From Acidaminobacter sp. (GTDB lineage Bacteria > Bacillota_A > Clostridia > Peptostreptococcales > Acidaminobacteraceae), in assembly GCA_009881125.1 (NCBI GenBank), contig WXFH01000056.1:1-64000 (forward strand): a stretch of 64,000 bases of DNA, in the 5' to 3' direction. Position numbers and translations under genes: made by a program. The stretch's first letter is position 1. Every line of letters begins with the position of its first letter. This document shows positions 46,004-56,172 of this stretch, piece by piece. The notes under the pieces were generated by a model. The model ran no database searches and had not been told where the DNA came from. It saw only the letters and a list, made by a program, of their open reading frames with translations.

Positions 46004-46993
46004 GTGGTCACAGTACCTGAACCCGGAAATGCCGAAACTTCTGAACAGAATCCAAAGGCTTACTGCAGAGCCAGGCTGATAGAAATAGAGCAAGCAATGC
46101 GCCGGTTTTTCATGGGACGCGAAGAGACCCTGAAAATGGTGCTGGGGGCTTTTTTCAGCGATGGTCATGTCCTGGTTGAGGATGTGCCTGGCGTTGGTAA
46201 AACCACACTGGCGAAAACACTCGCTCAGTGCATGGAAGTGGCATTCAGAAGAATTCAATTTACTCCGGATCTCATGCCTTCGGATGTTATAGGCGTAAGC
46301 TTGTTCGACCTCAAGTCCGGCACCTTCAACTTCAAACGCGGACCTGTGTTTACGAATATTTTAATGGCGGACGAAATCAACAGATCTTCGCCCAAAACGC
46401 AGTCCAGTTTGCTGGAAGCCATGGAAGAGAGACAGGTCACCATGGATGGTCAGGTATATCCCCTCGAAAGACCATTTATGGTAATCGCGACGCAAAATCC
46501 TGTCGAATTCGAAGGGACATTTCCCCTCCCGGAAGCACAGCTGGATCGTTTTATGGTAAGAATTGATATTGGTTATCCGGATGCCCAGACAGAGATCGAT
46601 ATCTTAAAAAAAGAGACTTTGCGTCAAGATTATACGATGAGCCATCCCATATCCAAGACAGATCTCCTGATGATTCGGGAGACAGTTGCCGAAATAGAGG
46701 TCAGCGACGCCATCTACAGTTACGTTCAAAGGCTCCTGGACGCTTCCAGGCACCATCATGATCTGCACTATGGTTTAAGTCCAAGAGCGGGGATCGCGCT
46801 GGTCAGGATGTCGAAATTCATGGCACTTATGGCGGACCGACCCTATGTGACGCCGGACGACATCCGCCTGGTGGTTTTTCCCGTCATGGCCCACCGTCTC
46901 GTCATTAAACCGGACGCAATGTATCGCGGCATAACTGAGCGGGAGGTCGTTCGTCAATTGATCGAGATGGTTCCGGTGGCGAAAAAACAATGA
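46004..46993 (+). CDS. MoxR-family AAA+ ATPase
   Basis: A 329-residue MoxR ATPase, a chaperone-like protein that usually acts with a DUF58 protein. Walker A is DVPGVGKTTLAKT, Walker B LMADEINRSSPKTQSSLLEAM, sensor 1 is VIATQNPVEFEGTFPLPEAQ. GTG 46004 is the first start beyond the terminator hairpin, with AAGGAGAG upstream at a longish 12 bases. An in-frame reading to 45911 runs through the terminator. Operon with DUF58 and transglutaminase genes. Confidence 0.9.
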   Translation: MVTVPEPGNAETSEQNPKAYCRARLIEIEQAMRRFFMGREETLKMVLGAFFSDGHVLVEDVPGVGKTTLAKTLAQCMEVAFRRIQFTPDLMPSDVIGVSLFDLKSGTFNFKRGPVFTNILMADEINRSSPKTQSSLLEAMEERQVTMDGQVYPLERPFMVIATQNPVEFEGTFPLPEAQLDRFMVRIDIGYPDAQTEIDILKKETLRQDYTMSHPISKTDLLMIRETVAEIEVSDAIYSYVQRLLDASRHHHDLHYGLSPRAGIALVRMSKFMALMADRPYVTPDDIRLVVFPVMAHRLVIKPDAMYRGITEREVVRQLIEMVPVAKKQ

Positions 46994-48219
46994 CCAGAGT
47001 GTTTGAAGTTGACCGCGGCGTCCTTATAAGAATTCTGTTGGTGGTTTCAGTCTCGGTCCTATTGGTGCTGATTACCGGCGCCAGGTTCTTCTATCTGACA
47101 ACGGCGCTCCTGTTGGGCGTCCTCCTGGTGAACGGATTAATTCTCTGGACAAATATCCTCCTCCTCGTTTCGACTTTTCACATCAGCGCCTCTGTCTTGA
47201 CAGCCGGGGAAACCCTGACAATCCAGTACCGGCTGTTGAATAATTCGATTCTTCCAATTTTTCATCTGTCAGTGAAGCCCGTAATTTCAAAGGAGCTTGG
47301 TGAGGTTGAGTTTGACTTCCGACACTACGTCTTCAGGCCTTATGAAATTCAGGAAATCGAACGCCATCTGAGGTGTGATCGAAGAGGTTTTTACACGGCC
47401 GGAGAAATTGTCATGAAACTCAGCGATCCTCTGAAGCTCATGACATGGACCATGACCAGACTGAAGCCTATTGAGGTTGCCGTTTATCCCAGAGTCTACC
47501 CATATCGAAAGCCTAAGCTCGAGGCAGTGGAGCTCTTTGGCGCACGTCGTTCCTCAGATCAGCGAAAGGAAGACCAGACCTCGGTAAAGTCCGTCAGGAA
47601 GTATCATGAAGGCGACAGCGCCCGCAGCATCCATTGGGCGCTCACCGCGAAAATGGCGGAGCTTCAGGTCAAAGAGTACTCAAATGCCAGCAGCAAAAAG
47701 ACCTATGTTTTTGCCGATGGTTACGAATCCCCACAAATCGCCGAAAGTCCTTCCGAAGCGAAAGCTTCAGCGCTGCGCTTCGATGGCATCGCAGAAGTGG
47801 CAGCTTCCATCCTGACGGTACTGCTGAGAGAGGGCACCGAAACTGTGATGCTGATCAACGATCGCCGCAGAACGGAAGCCCACGGCCGCCAGTATCGCCA
47901 TCTAGGCCTGTTTATGGATAAACTCACCGCCTTTTTGCCGGATGGCCCCCTGGCCTTTCCGGAATTTCTGAGCCGTGAATCCAGACGCTTTCAGGAAGGC
48001 GCAGAGTTGATCGTGATTTGCGGACCGCTGGATCCCGTGATGCAGGAGACATTGAGAGGGTTGGTGAAACGACATTTCAGAGTGATCTGCTATAGCCTGG
48101 ACCCTGAGTGGGACGCTATAGATCCGCATCAAACCAACGGGTTGACCCTATCCCTTCAAACAGTCAAAAATCTTCAGATTTTCAGATTGTCTGAGGCGTC
48201 AGCGCTCTCTAAGCTTTAA
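46990..48219 (+). CDS. DUF58 domain protein
   Basis: A 409-residue membrane protein: two N-terminal helices (residues 9-55), a beta domain, and a DUF58 core with RKYHEGDSARSIHWALTAKM near residue 204, the family signature. It overlaps moxR by four bases. The MoxR-DUF58-transglutaminase trio is widespread; the product probably belongs to an envelope-associated complex. Confidence 0.88.
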   Translation: MTRVFEVDRGVLIRILLVVSVSVLLVLITGARFFYLTTALLLGVLLVNGLILWTNILLLVSTFHISASVLTAGETLTIQYRLLNNSILPIFHLSVKPVISKELGEVEFDFRHYVFRPYEIQEIERHLRCDRRGFYTAGEIVMKLSDPLKLMTWTMTRLKPIEVAVYPRVYPYRKPKLEAVELFGARRSSDQRKEDQTSVKSVRKYHEGDSARSIHWALTAKMAELQVKEYSNASSKKTYVFADGYESPQIAESPSEAKASALRFDGIAEVAASILTVLLREGTETVMLINDRRRTEAHGRQYRHLGLFMDKLTAFLPDGPLAFPEFLSRESRRFQEGAELIVICGPLDPVMQETLRGLVKRHFRVICYSLDPEWDAIDPHQTNGLTLSLQTVKNLQIFRLSEASALSKL

Positions 48220-48293
48220 AACAGGGTATCCATGCGCAGGGGGCAATGTCTTGCCTTGCGTTGACGCGCCACAGCCGCAGGAGGTGAGCTTAT

Positions 48294-50438
48294 ATGCCGC
48301 AAAAAGATAGGATCCCACTGGTCCTAGCAGGTTTGATGCTGGCGGGTATGCTCGCACACATCCGCGCCGTGACGGGGATTGAGACGTCGTCCCTTTTTAT
48401 TGCTGTGCTGACAGTCAGTTCGGCATTGGCGCTTTACAGTGCTGAGCGCTTCGCAGCCGTCAGAGTGATGGCGCTCATTGGGAGTCTGATCCTGGTTTTA
48501 ATGATGCTGGTGAGTCCGCTGAGCCTTCATCCCCTCATGCCGGCCTATCAGGCTATGAAAGCTGCCCAAACTTTTGAGCAGGGATTGATGGGAGTTCGCG
48601 GTTTTTCAAACCTGTTCAACAGTCTCTTTTATTACGCCCTGGATTACGAAAAATATCCTTTTCAATCACCACAGCTGTTTTTCTCACTAATGGCCTGGGG
48701 GTTGACATCAGCGGCTTGGCTGATCTTCAGAAGTCCGAAAAGCAGGCGAGTAAAACTTTTTTTGCCGATGGTTTTGGTACTGTCCGCCTGGTTCCAAGGT
48801 TACGGGATCGACACCGGTTTCATGCTTTACTTTGCCGGCTATACGGGGTATTTATTCACCAATTCCGGGGAACGCGGCTACAGCGGCCTTATCCTGTCTG
48901 GAATGGCCATACTTATTGGAATAGGCATTTACACTGTTTTTCCGGTGGAAAAGACCATCCAGCTGCTGGACGAACGTTTTGGTCAAGTCGCCTGGCTGAG
49001 GTCAGAATACTCACCCTTCTCAGGTGGAAACTTCAGTTTCTCAGATACGATTTACGAGCCACTTGGTGAAAATCGTCTGGGAGGTCCGGTTACTCTCAGG
49101 CGTGACCGAATTTTTTCAGTGCGAAGCGATCACGGTGGCCATCTGTATCTCAGAGGGCGCGTCCTGACGGTTTATGACGGAAAGTCCTGGCAGGTAGAGA
49201 CAGGCGAATTTGAAAACTTCTATCTCGATCAGCCGGCACCGCTCAGAGGTTCCGGAGATGTTCGGTATGATCTCGAGATCTTTGGAATCGACATAAATAC
49301 AAAAACCCTGTTCGCACCCCTTGGCGTCGCAGGCATTGACGTCCCACCCGGGATCCTCCGGCGAGACCGTTATGGGATCATCTATTTGGACCGGCCTATT
49401 GAGTCACTCGAAAATGGTTACCGTATAGCGACTATAGAGCCGCAGCCCAGCCGTCTGGAATCCGGGACGGAGTATTTTCAACTTCCTGAAAATTACTCTG
49501 AAGCGGTTAAGACATTGACGGCATCTCTGACAGCCCAGACAGCGGATACACGCGGCAAGGCCGAAGCCATTCGGGAATACCTTCTCACCTTGACGTACAA
49601 TTTAAGCCCTTCCATACCGGGTGATGAAGTGGATTTTGTAGAACATTTTCTGTTTGAAGAGCAGCAGGGATACTGCACCTACTTTGCCAGTGCCATGGTC
49701 ATCATGTCCAGGGCAGCCGGCATCCCTGCCCGATACGTAGAGGGCTTTCTCACACCTTATGAGTCAAATGCTGACGGCGATTACGTTGTCACCGCAGACA
49801 GGGCACACGCCTGGGCCGAACTCTATCTTGACGGCCGGTGGACCGTAATGGAAACCACGCCTTCTTATGTAGCGGAAACTGAAACATCCAGTAATCCCGG
49901 GCCTGTTTTGGAGCCAAATGTAACAGACGACCTCCCTGTACGGCCTCAAGATGACATAGAAGAAGACCCGTTTGAAGTGGATGGTCAACCGTCACAGCGT
50001 TTTCCCGCTTACGGTATTTGGCTGGGTGGATCAGCGCTGCTGTTCATTCTGTTGATTTTGGCTTTTTTTGTCCGCCGATGGTGGCTGAACGCCCAAAATG
50101 AACTTCATCTGACAATCAAACTTGCGGATGATGTCATGACGCTCCTGATTCTGAAATGCGGCCTTGACGCCTGGACAGGAATGACACCAAAGGAAGTCAT
50201 TTACCAATGTGCCTCACAGATGCCCAATCAAAGTGAAAATCACTCTGCGGGCATTGATCCGTCAAAACTGACTGGCTGGGTTGAAAATGCCTACTATGGC
50301 AATTACAGAGACGAATTGACAGCAGCGTCGCTAAAACAATTTAGAGACGACTTTGTCAAGGGCGAGCGCAACTGGGTAAAAAAATGCAGGTATTTGTACT
50401 GGATTTACTTGAAAGGGGAAAGATCAACATGGAGTTGA
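48294..50438 (+). CDS. Transglutaminase-like membrane protein (TgpA type)
   Basis: A 714-residue protein with about six N-terminal membrane helices (residues 8-220), an external domain, a transglutaminase core and a C-terminal helix (YGIWLGGSALLFILLILAFF) with a DUF4129-like tail. Catalytic Cys is in QQGYCTYFASAM and His in DRAHAWAEL. The third triad position, usually Asp in VDPT-like sequence, is Glu in METTP. Third gene after moxR and DUF58; overlaps dnaB by ten bases. Confidence 0.85.
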   Translation: MPQKDRIPLVLAGLMLAGMLAHIRAVTGIETSSLFIAVLTVSSALALYSAERFAAVRVMALIGSLILVLMMLVSPLSLHPLMPAYQAMKAAQTFEQGLMGVRGFSNLFNSLFYYALDYEKYPFQSPQLFFSLMAWGLTSAAWLIFRSPKSRRVKLFLPMVLVLSAWFQGYGIDTGFMLYFAGYTGYLFTNSGERGYSGLILSGMAILIGIGIYTVFPVEKTIQLLDERFGQVAWLRSEYSPFSGGNFSFSDTIYEPLGENRLGGPVTLRRDRIFSVRSDHGGHLYLRGRVLTVYDGKSWQVETGEFENFYLDQPAPLRGSGDVRYDLEIFGIDINTKTLFAPLGVAGIDVPPGILRRDRYGIIYLDRPIESLENGYRIATIEPQPSRLESGTEYFQLPENYSEAVKTLTASLTAQTADTRGKAEAIREYLLTLTYNLSPSIPGDEVDFVEHFLFEEQQGYCTYFASAMVIMSRAAGIPARYVEGFLTPYESNADGDYVVTADRAHAWAELYLDGRWTVMETTPSYVAETETSSNPGPVLEPNVTDDLPVRPQDDIEEDPFEVDGQPSQRFPAYGIWLGGSALLFILLILAFFVRRWWLNAQNELHLTIKLADDVMTLLILKCGLDAWTGMTPKEVIYQCASQMPNQSENHSAGIDPSKLTGWVENAYYGNYRDELTAASLKQFRDDFVKGERNWVKKCRYLYWIYLKGERSTWS

Positions 50439-51769
50439 ATCCGAAACTGCCTCCGCACAATATCGAGGCGGAGCAGTCGGCGCTTGGCGCCATGATCCTG
50501 GATAAAGGCGCCATCAGTGATGTGGTTGAGATCATTGAGAGCGGAGATTTTTACAAAGAGGCCCATAGCGAGATCTTCAGCGCCATTCTGAGGCTATACG
50601 GAAGAAATGAGCCGGTGGATATTGTGACACTGTCGGACGACCTTACCAGAGCCGGCATGCTGGAAGCCGTGGGCGGCATTGAGTATTTGTCGGATCTGAC
50701 GAGTTTTGGCGTCTTGTCGACCAACGCACGTCACTACGCAACTATAATAGAAGAGAAATCCATGCTCAGAACCTTAATCCGAACGTCATCAGAAGTTTTG
50801 GAGAGAGGTTATGACAACGAAGGTGCAGACACGCTGCTGGAGTTTGCAGAGCAGACCATCTTCGATATTTCACAAAAGAAAAACAGGATGGGACTCGAAC
50901 CAATAAGAGAAGTCCTTATTAAGGCCTACGAGCGCATTGAGGCGCTTTATGCCTCAAAAGCTTCAATTACCGGTTTGTCAACGGGCTTCAAGGATTTGGA
51001 CTATAAATTGAGCGGTCTGCAAAAGTCGGATTTGGTCTTGGTTGCTGCGCGACCTTCCATGGGTAAAACCGCATTTGCCTTGAATCTTTGTCAGAATGCC
51101 GCGCTGCGCAACGACGCTTCTGTCGCGGTCTTCAGTCTCGAGATGAGCAAAGAGCAGCTGGTACAGCGGATGCTGAGCTCAGAAGCCCAGATTCCCATGC
51201 AGAATATGAGAAATGGCAAGCTGGCTGAGGATGACTGGGTGGCACTGACTAAGGCGATGTCCAAACTCTCTGCCGCGAAGATTCATATTGACGATACCCC
51301 GGCCATAACGCCATTGGAGCTTAGGGCCAAATGCCGGCGCCTTAAAATGGAAAAGGGTCTGGACATGATCATGATTGACTACCTGCAGCTCATGAATGTA
51401 TCCGGACGCGCCGAGTCGCGACAACAAGAGATCTCGACCATTTCAAGGTCGCTGAAGGCCATCGCCCGTGAAATGGATTGCCCGGTGGTGGCACTGAGCC
51501 AGCTTTCACGAGCACCGGAACTTCGAGCCGACCATCGGCCAATGCTCTCTGACCTTAGGGAATCCGGAGCGATCGAGCAGGACGCGGACGTCGTCATGTT
51601 CCTATACAGGGACGAGTATTATGACAAAGAGTCAGAGCGCAAGAATATCGCTGACCTGATTATCGCCAAGCAGCGTAACGGCGAGGTGGGAGATGTCGAA
51701 CTGGTTTGGCTGGGACAATACGCAAAATTCGCCGACAAAGCCCACTATGTGGACGAACCGGTTTTCTAG
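50429..51769 (+). CDS. dnaB: Replicative DNA helicase DnaB
   Basis: Hexameric helicase at the fork (called DnaC in B. subtilis). The N-terminal domain begins LPPHNIEAEQSALGAMI; Walker A is ARPSMGKTAFALN near residue 210; Walker B IMIDYLQLM; the late segment is LRESGAIEQDADVVMFLYR. 446 residues. ATG 50429 has AAAGGGGA upstream at about nine bases. It overlaps the transglutaminase gene by ten bases; rplI lies further upstream, as in other Firmicutes. Confidence 0.96.
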   Translation: MELNPKLPPHNIEAEQSALGAMILDKGAISDVVEIIESGDFYKEAHSEIFSAILRLYGRNEPVDIVTLSDDLTRAGMLEAVGGIEYLSDLTSFGVLSTNARHYATIIEEKSMLRTLIRTSSEVLERGYDNEGADTLLEFAEQTIFDISQKKNRMGLEPIREVLIKAYERIEALYASKASITGLSTGFKDLDYKLSGLQKSDLVLVAARPSMGKTAFALNLCQNAALRNDASVAVFSLEMSKEQLVQRMLSSEAQIPMQNMRNGKLAEDDWVALTKAMSKLSAAKIHIDDTPAITPLELRAKCRRLKMEKGLDMIMIDYLQLMNVSGRAESRQQEISTISRSLKAIAREMDCPVVALSQLSRAPELRADHRPMLSDLRESGAIEQDADVVMFLYRDEYYDKESERKNIADLIIAKQRNGEVGDVELVWLGQYAKFADKAHYVDEPVF

Positions 51770-51781
51770 GAGGTATGTCGA

Positions 51782-52345
51782 TTGCCTGATGTTGAGGTGC
51801 GCCCGCTGAGGCTGAGAGATGTGGCACAAATGGCACAATGGGGAAAGCATGAGGATCTCCGGTTTCAAGCTTACAATTTTATAGGGCGCAATGTTTCCGA
51901 TTTTTTGTCTTGGTACCTCATGAAGCGTCAGCCCTTCAGAAAATGGGTTTACGGCGTTTTTGCGGATCAGCTCCTGATAGGCTATATCACCGTGAAGCAG
52001 TATAACAGAGAACAGAAGTCAGCAGAAATGGGCATCAGCTTCAATCCCGACTGGACATCCAAAGGCTTCGGTACGGAGGCGGTGAAACGATATCTTGAAC
52101 TTGTTTTTGAGCGGTTTGATCTCGAGCGGGTTTGGCTCAAGACAGCATCCTTCAACGCCAGGGCGATCCGATGTTATGAGAAAGCCGGATTCGTGACTTA
52201 TGATCTGCAGCGGGAGCCCTATGAAGATCAAGCTATGCCGATTACGCTGGTCAATCAGTGGCCGGAGTGGTTCGAGTATCACGATGAACTGGCTTGGATG
52301 GATTATATCTATATGGAGATCGAGAAACGGGATAATGAAAAATAA
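51782..52345 (+). CDS. GNAT family N-acetyltransferase
   Basis: A 187-residue acetyltransferase of the RimJ/RimL type. The acetyl-CoA loop region is MGISFNPDWTSKGFGTEAVKR and the late motif NARAIRCYEKAGF is diagnostic. Substrate unknown. TTG 51782 has AGGAGG eight bases upstream; 12 bases after dnaB. Confidence 0.85.
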   Translation: MPDVEVRPLRLRDVAQMAQWGKHEDLRFQAYNFIGRNVSDFLSWYLMKRQPFRKWVYGVFADQLLIGYITVKQYNREQKSAEMGISFNPDWTSKGFGTEAVKRYLELVFERFDLERVWLKTASFNARAIRCYEKAGFVTYDLQREPYEDQAMPITLVNQWPEWFEYHDELAWMDYIYMEIEKRDNEK

Positions 52346-52368
52346 TGTTCGTTATAAGACGAACATTA
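52343..52368. promoter_or_regulatory. Palindrome upstream of purA, candidate PurR operator
   Basis: A 10-bp perfect inverted repeat (TAATGTTCGT/ACGAACATTA) with a six-base centre, overlapping the stop of the preceding gene and about 34 bases upstream of the purA -35. Each arm holds CGAACATT, which matches the conserved CGAACWWT half of the B. subtilis PurBox. The arms are closer together than B. subtilis PurBox pairs. There is no T tract, so it is not a terminator. Confidence 0.4.
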
Positions 52369-52401
52369 AGTGCTCTTGTTGAACAAATATACGAAAAACG
52401 T

Positions 52402-52430
52402 TTGACTTTAGAACGCAACTCTGTTACGAT
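52402..52430 (+). promoter_or_regulatory. Promoter of purA
   Basis: TTGACT (52402-52407), 17-base spacer, TG-T-TACGAT with TACGAT at 52425-52430, 52 bases before the start. Confidence 0.7.
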
Positions 52431-52449
52431 AATGCCTGTGATCAGTTAA

Positions 52450-53772
<1,323 letters not shown>

Positions 53773-53791
53773 ATTGAATGAAATAAAATGG

Positions 53792-53827
53792 AAAAGGGAA
53801 GTTGGTGATTATACCAACTTCCCTTTT
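53792..53827. terminator. Bidirectional terminator between purA and the dnaI-like gene
   Basis: A perfect 15-bp stem from AAAAGGGAAGTTGGT with a six-base loop. A-rich and T-rich flanks on both sides allow termination of both convergent genes. Confidence 0.85.
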
Positions 53828-53850
53828 AGCGTTTATATGGCACTATTCTA

Positions 53851-54828
53851 TCAGACTTCCCAGCGGAGATCTTTTCCGTAGAAGTAGAGAAAGCGAAATT
53901 CACCGAACAGCCTGGAAGCGACGCGCTCACTATAGGTTTCTCGTAGTTGAACCGGCGTTAGGTTGGTGGAGAGAATCATAGGCTTCTGTCTGAGCAGGCG
54001 CGTATTGATGAGGTTGAAAATCTCGGTATTTGTAAAGGTATTCACCATTTCCGTGCCCAGATCATCAATAATCAGAAGATCAGACTCAAAGAGCATCTGA
54101 TAGGCTTCCGCTGCTTCAGAACGGCCGGTTTCGCTGAAGGTATACTTTTCAAGCAGTTTGATTAAACCAAACGCCGTCTGGTAAATCACAGTGTGTCCCT
54201 TGTCCAGAAGCGATTTAGCGATTGCATGGCACAGAAAGGTTTTTCCCAGGCCAGTAGCGCCGTAGAACAGAAGATTGTCGTATCTGTTCCCAAACTCGTG
54301 GACAAAACCCTCGCTTATGGAGAGGATCTCGTTCATATTCGACCGTGGTGTTAGGGCTTCGCTTTTAAAAGGCTCATCACTGAACAATGACATATCAAAA
54401 GTTGAAAAATTCTCGCGGCTCAGAACGCCTTTCAAATTGGACATATCATATGCGTACTCTATGAGCTGTTGGCGGTAGCATTTGCAAAGACGCCCATCCG
54501 GGAGATGCCCGGTATCTGAGCAAAGAGGACAGGTATAATGCAGTTCCGCATAATCGAGAGGAAAATTGTGCTCAGTCATGAGAAAGGCCCGCTCGTTCTT
54601 TAGTTTCTTCATGGCTTCTTCCAGGTCTTTAACAGCTTTCTCAGGATCAACTTGGCCGTAAAGGACTAGCTTTGAGAGTTTTAAGCCGGTTCTGGAAATC
54701 TCCTCATCAATGGCACGAATTTGTGGAACTCTATCATAAATTTCATTTTTTCGCCGTTCCTGATCGTATCTGGCACGATCACGGCGCATTTGGTAAGCGC
54801 TTTGGATGTCGCGGATGCGATTTTTCAT
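53851..54828 (-). CDS. DnaI/DnaC-like helicase-loader ATPase
   Basis: AAA+ ATPase of 325 residues. An N-terminal zinc motif (CPLCSDTG, GRLCKC) resembles DnaI; Walker A is GATGLGKTFL near 195, Walker B LLIIDDLGTE near 260. DnaC/DnaI-like proteins load the replicative helicase. It directly follows a DnaD-like gene, and the window contains dnaB, supporting a helicase loading role. The SD before ATG 54828 is poor. Reads against the direction of replication. Confidence 0.82.
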   Translation of the reverse strand: MKNRIRDIQSAYQMRRDRARYDQERRKNEIYDRVPQIRAIDEEISRTGLKLSKLVLYGQVDPEKAVKDLEEAMKKLKNERAFLMTEHNFPLDYAELHYTCPLCSDTGHLPDGRLCKCYRQQLIEYAYDMSNLKGVLSRENFSTFDMSLFSDEPFKSEALTPRSNMNEILSISEGFVHEFGNRYDNLLFYGATGLGKTFLCHAIAKSLLDKGHTVIYQTAFGLIKLLEKYTFSETGRSEAAEAYQMLFESDLLIIDDLGTEMVNTFTNTEIFNLINTRLLRQKPMILSTNLTPVQLRETYSERVASRLFGEFRFLYFYGKDLRWEV

Positions 54829-54902
54829 ATGATGTGTCCGGCAAACAGGCTTGCTGAGGCGCTGCTCCAGATCCGATCCCCCTTTTAATTATGATTATTG
54901 TG

Positions 54903-55979
54903 CTACTTTTTAGACCGCAATAGCTTTTCGAGATCCTCCGGAGAATAGTCATCTCTCTTTGGCTCAAACTCGTGGAAACGGTTTTTGGAACCGGTTTTCA
55001 CGGGCTCCCTTGACTTTGAAGTGCTCTGCGACTCAGCATTGGAGGCCTTTGCAGAGGCGCGTTCCGCCATGTAGTTTTTATATTTCTCAACGGTATCAAT
55101 CTTATTTTCGATAAGGTTTTTCACGACTGTATCCATATAATTCATATTGGCGTTCGAGGTTCTTTTGCTGGCTTCCTTGATGACTTCACACAAAAAATCA
55201 AGATCCAGCTGATCTCTGTCAATCCAACGGTCAATAATTTCGCGGTCTCCGCCGGATACTGTCCTGTTGCTGTATCCCAGCAGCCTGTAAATCTTTCTGT
55301 AAGCGGTGTATGCCTTACCGCTTGATTTCATGAGTTCCTCAGCTTCCTCCGGGCTCAGAACACCCTGGTCATACCAACTGCGCAGGACGGCACCGACATA
55401 ATTGACGTTCTTTACGTTTTTTTGCTCTACAGAGTATAGGAAAGCTTTGATAATCAGCTCAGGTGACAGGTTGAATTCAAACACCCAGCTCAAGACCTCG
55501 GAGCGTTCATTTGGCGTGAGCTGCCGCCTCATGATCTGGTCAATGCTATAAAACATATCTCTAATCTCGGCATTTTTCATAGAGTCGATCAAATCACCTG
55601 AAGAAGGCTTGGAATGATCCGGGTCCAAATTTTTTGGAGAGAAATTATTGTCTAGGTAGAGTTGTCTCAGAGATAAAAATTCAACATCATAATCATTGGA
55701 GCTCCCTTGGGCTTCATCTTTTGAATGCTTTACAATGATTTTCTTCTTTTCCCAAAAATCCCAAGCCGACAATACATCTTCCAATGGTATGTTTAAATGG
55801 CGGGAAATGGAACGGTGATCGCTTTTTATACTTAAATTTGCATCTCGTGCCAATTTGTATCCCAAAAGGTAAACTTTAACAAAAGTTCCATTAGCCATTG
55901 GCATAAAGTCGTTAATAAATATATTTTCTATGGAAGTTGTACCAAAATCAACCTTTTCTTCTTGTAGATGGAACCCCAT
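54903..55979 (-). CDS. DnaD domain-containing replication protein
   Basis: A 358-residue protein with an N-terminal winged-helix-like region (about 1-120) and two DnaD-type domains, seen by SWVFEFNLSPELIIKAFLYS with NYVGAVLRSWYDQG, and later LDFLCEVIKEAS with NYMDTVVKNLIEN. The C-terminus is charged. Together with the DnaI-like gene downstream it forms the primosome loading pair seen in clostridia. It has its own extended -10 promoter on the minus strand. Confidence 0.85.
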   Translation of the reverse strand: MGFHLQEEKVDFGTTSIENIFINDFMPMANGTFVKVYLLGYKLARDANLSIKSDHRSISRHLNIPLEDVLSAWDFWEKKKIIVKHSKDEAQGSSNDYDVEFLSLRQLYLDNNFSPKNLDPDHSKPSSGDLIDSMKNAEIRDMFYSIDQIMRRQLTPNERSEVLSWVFEFNLSPELIIKAFLYSVEQKNVKNVNYVGAVLRSWYDQGVLSPEEAEELMKSSGKAYTAYRKIYRLLGYSNRTVSGGDREIIDRWIDRDQLDLDFLCEVIKEASKRTSNANMNYMDTVVKNLIENKIDTVEKYKNYMAERASAKASNAESQSTSKSREPVKTGSKNRFHEFEPKRDDYSPEDLEKLLRSKK

Positions 55980-56036
55980 GGCATTCCCTGCTTTCTATTG
56001 AAAATACAACGTTCTTTTTTGAATTCGAGCATTTTT

Positions 56037-56045
56037 ATTATATCA
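56037..56045 (-). promoter_or_regulatory. Extended -10 promoter of the DnaD-like gene
   Basis: Minus-strand TG-A-TATAAT; TATAAT is at 56037-56042, about 58 bases upstream of the start. No good -35. Confidence 0.5.
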
Positions 56046-56062
56046 CAAAAGAAATTTGATTT

Positions 56063-56097
56063 TGTAATTAGTTTGGAAACGATTTTTATGGTATACT
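56063..56097 (+). promoter_or_regulatory. WalR-box-like promoter of the M23 peptidase gene
   Basis: TGTAAT-N5-TGGAAA (56063-56079) matches the WalR consensus TGTWAH-N5-TGTWAH in 11 of 12 positions. It ends 12 bases before an extended -10 TG-G-TATACT (TATACT 56092-56097), at the -35 position where WalR activates in Bacillus. Confidence 0.55.
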
Positions 56098-56172
56098 GAT
56101 TGAGGATTTATTAAGAAATCATTAAATTCTGATTTCTGTTGTAACAAAATCTAAAGAACACAGGAGAGAATT

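Noticed and set aside
52343..52368. LexA/SOS operator
   Set aside because: The Gram-positive LexA box is CGAAC-N4-GTTCG; here the halves are in the opposite order (GTTCG then CGAAC).
52343..52368. Terminator for the GNAT gene
   Set aside because: Good stem but no T run on either strand.
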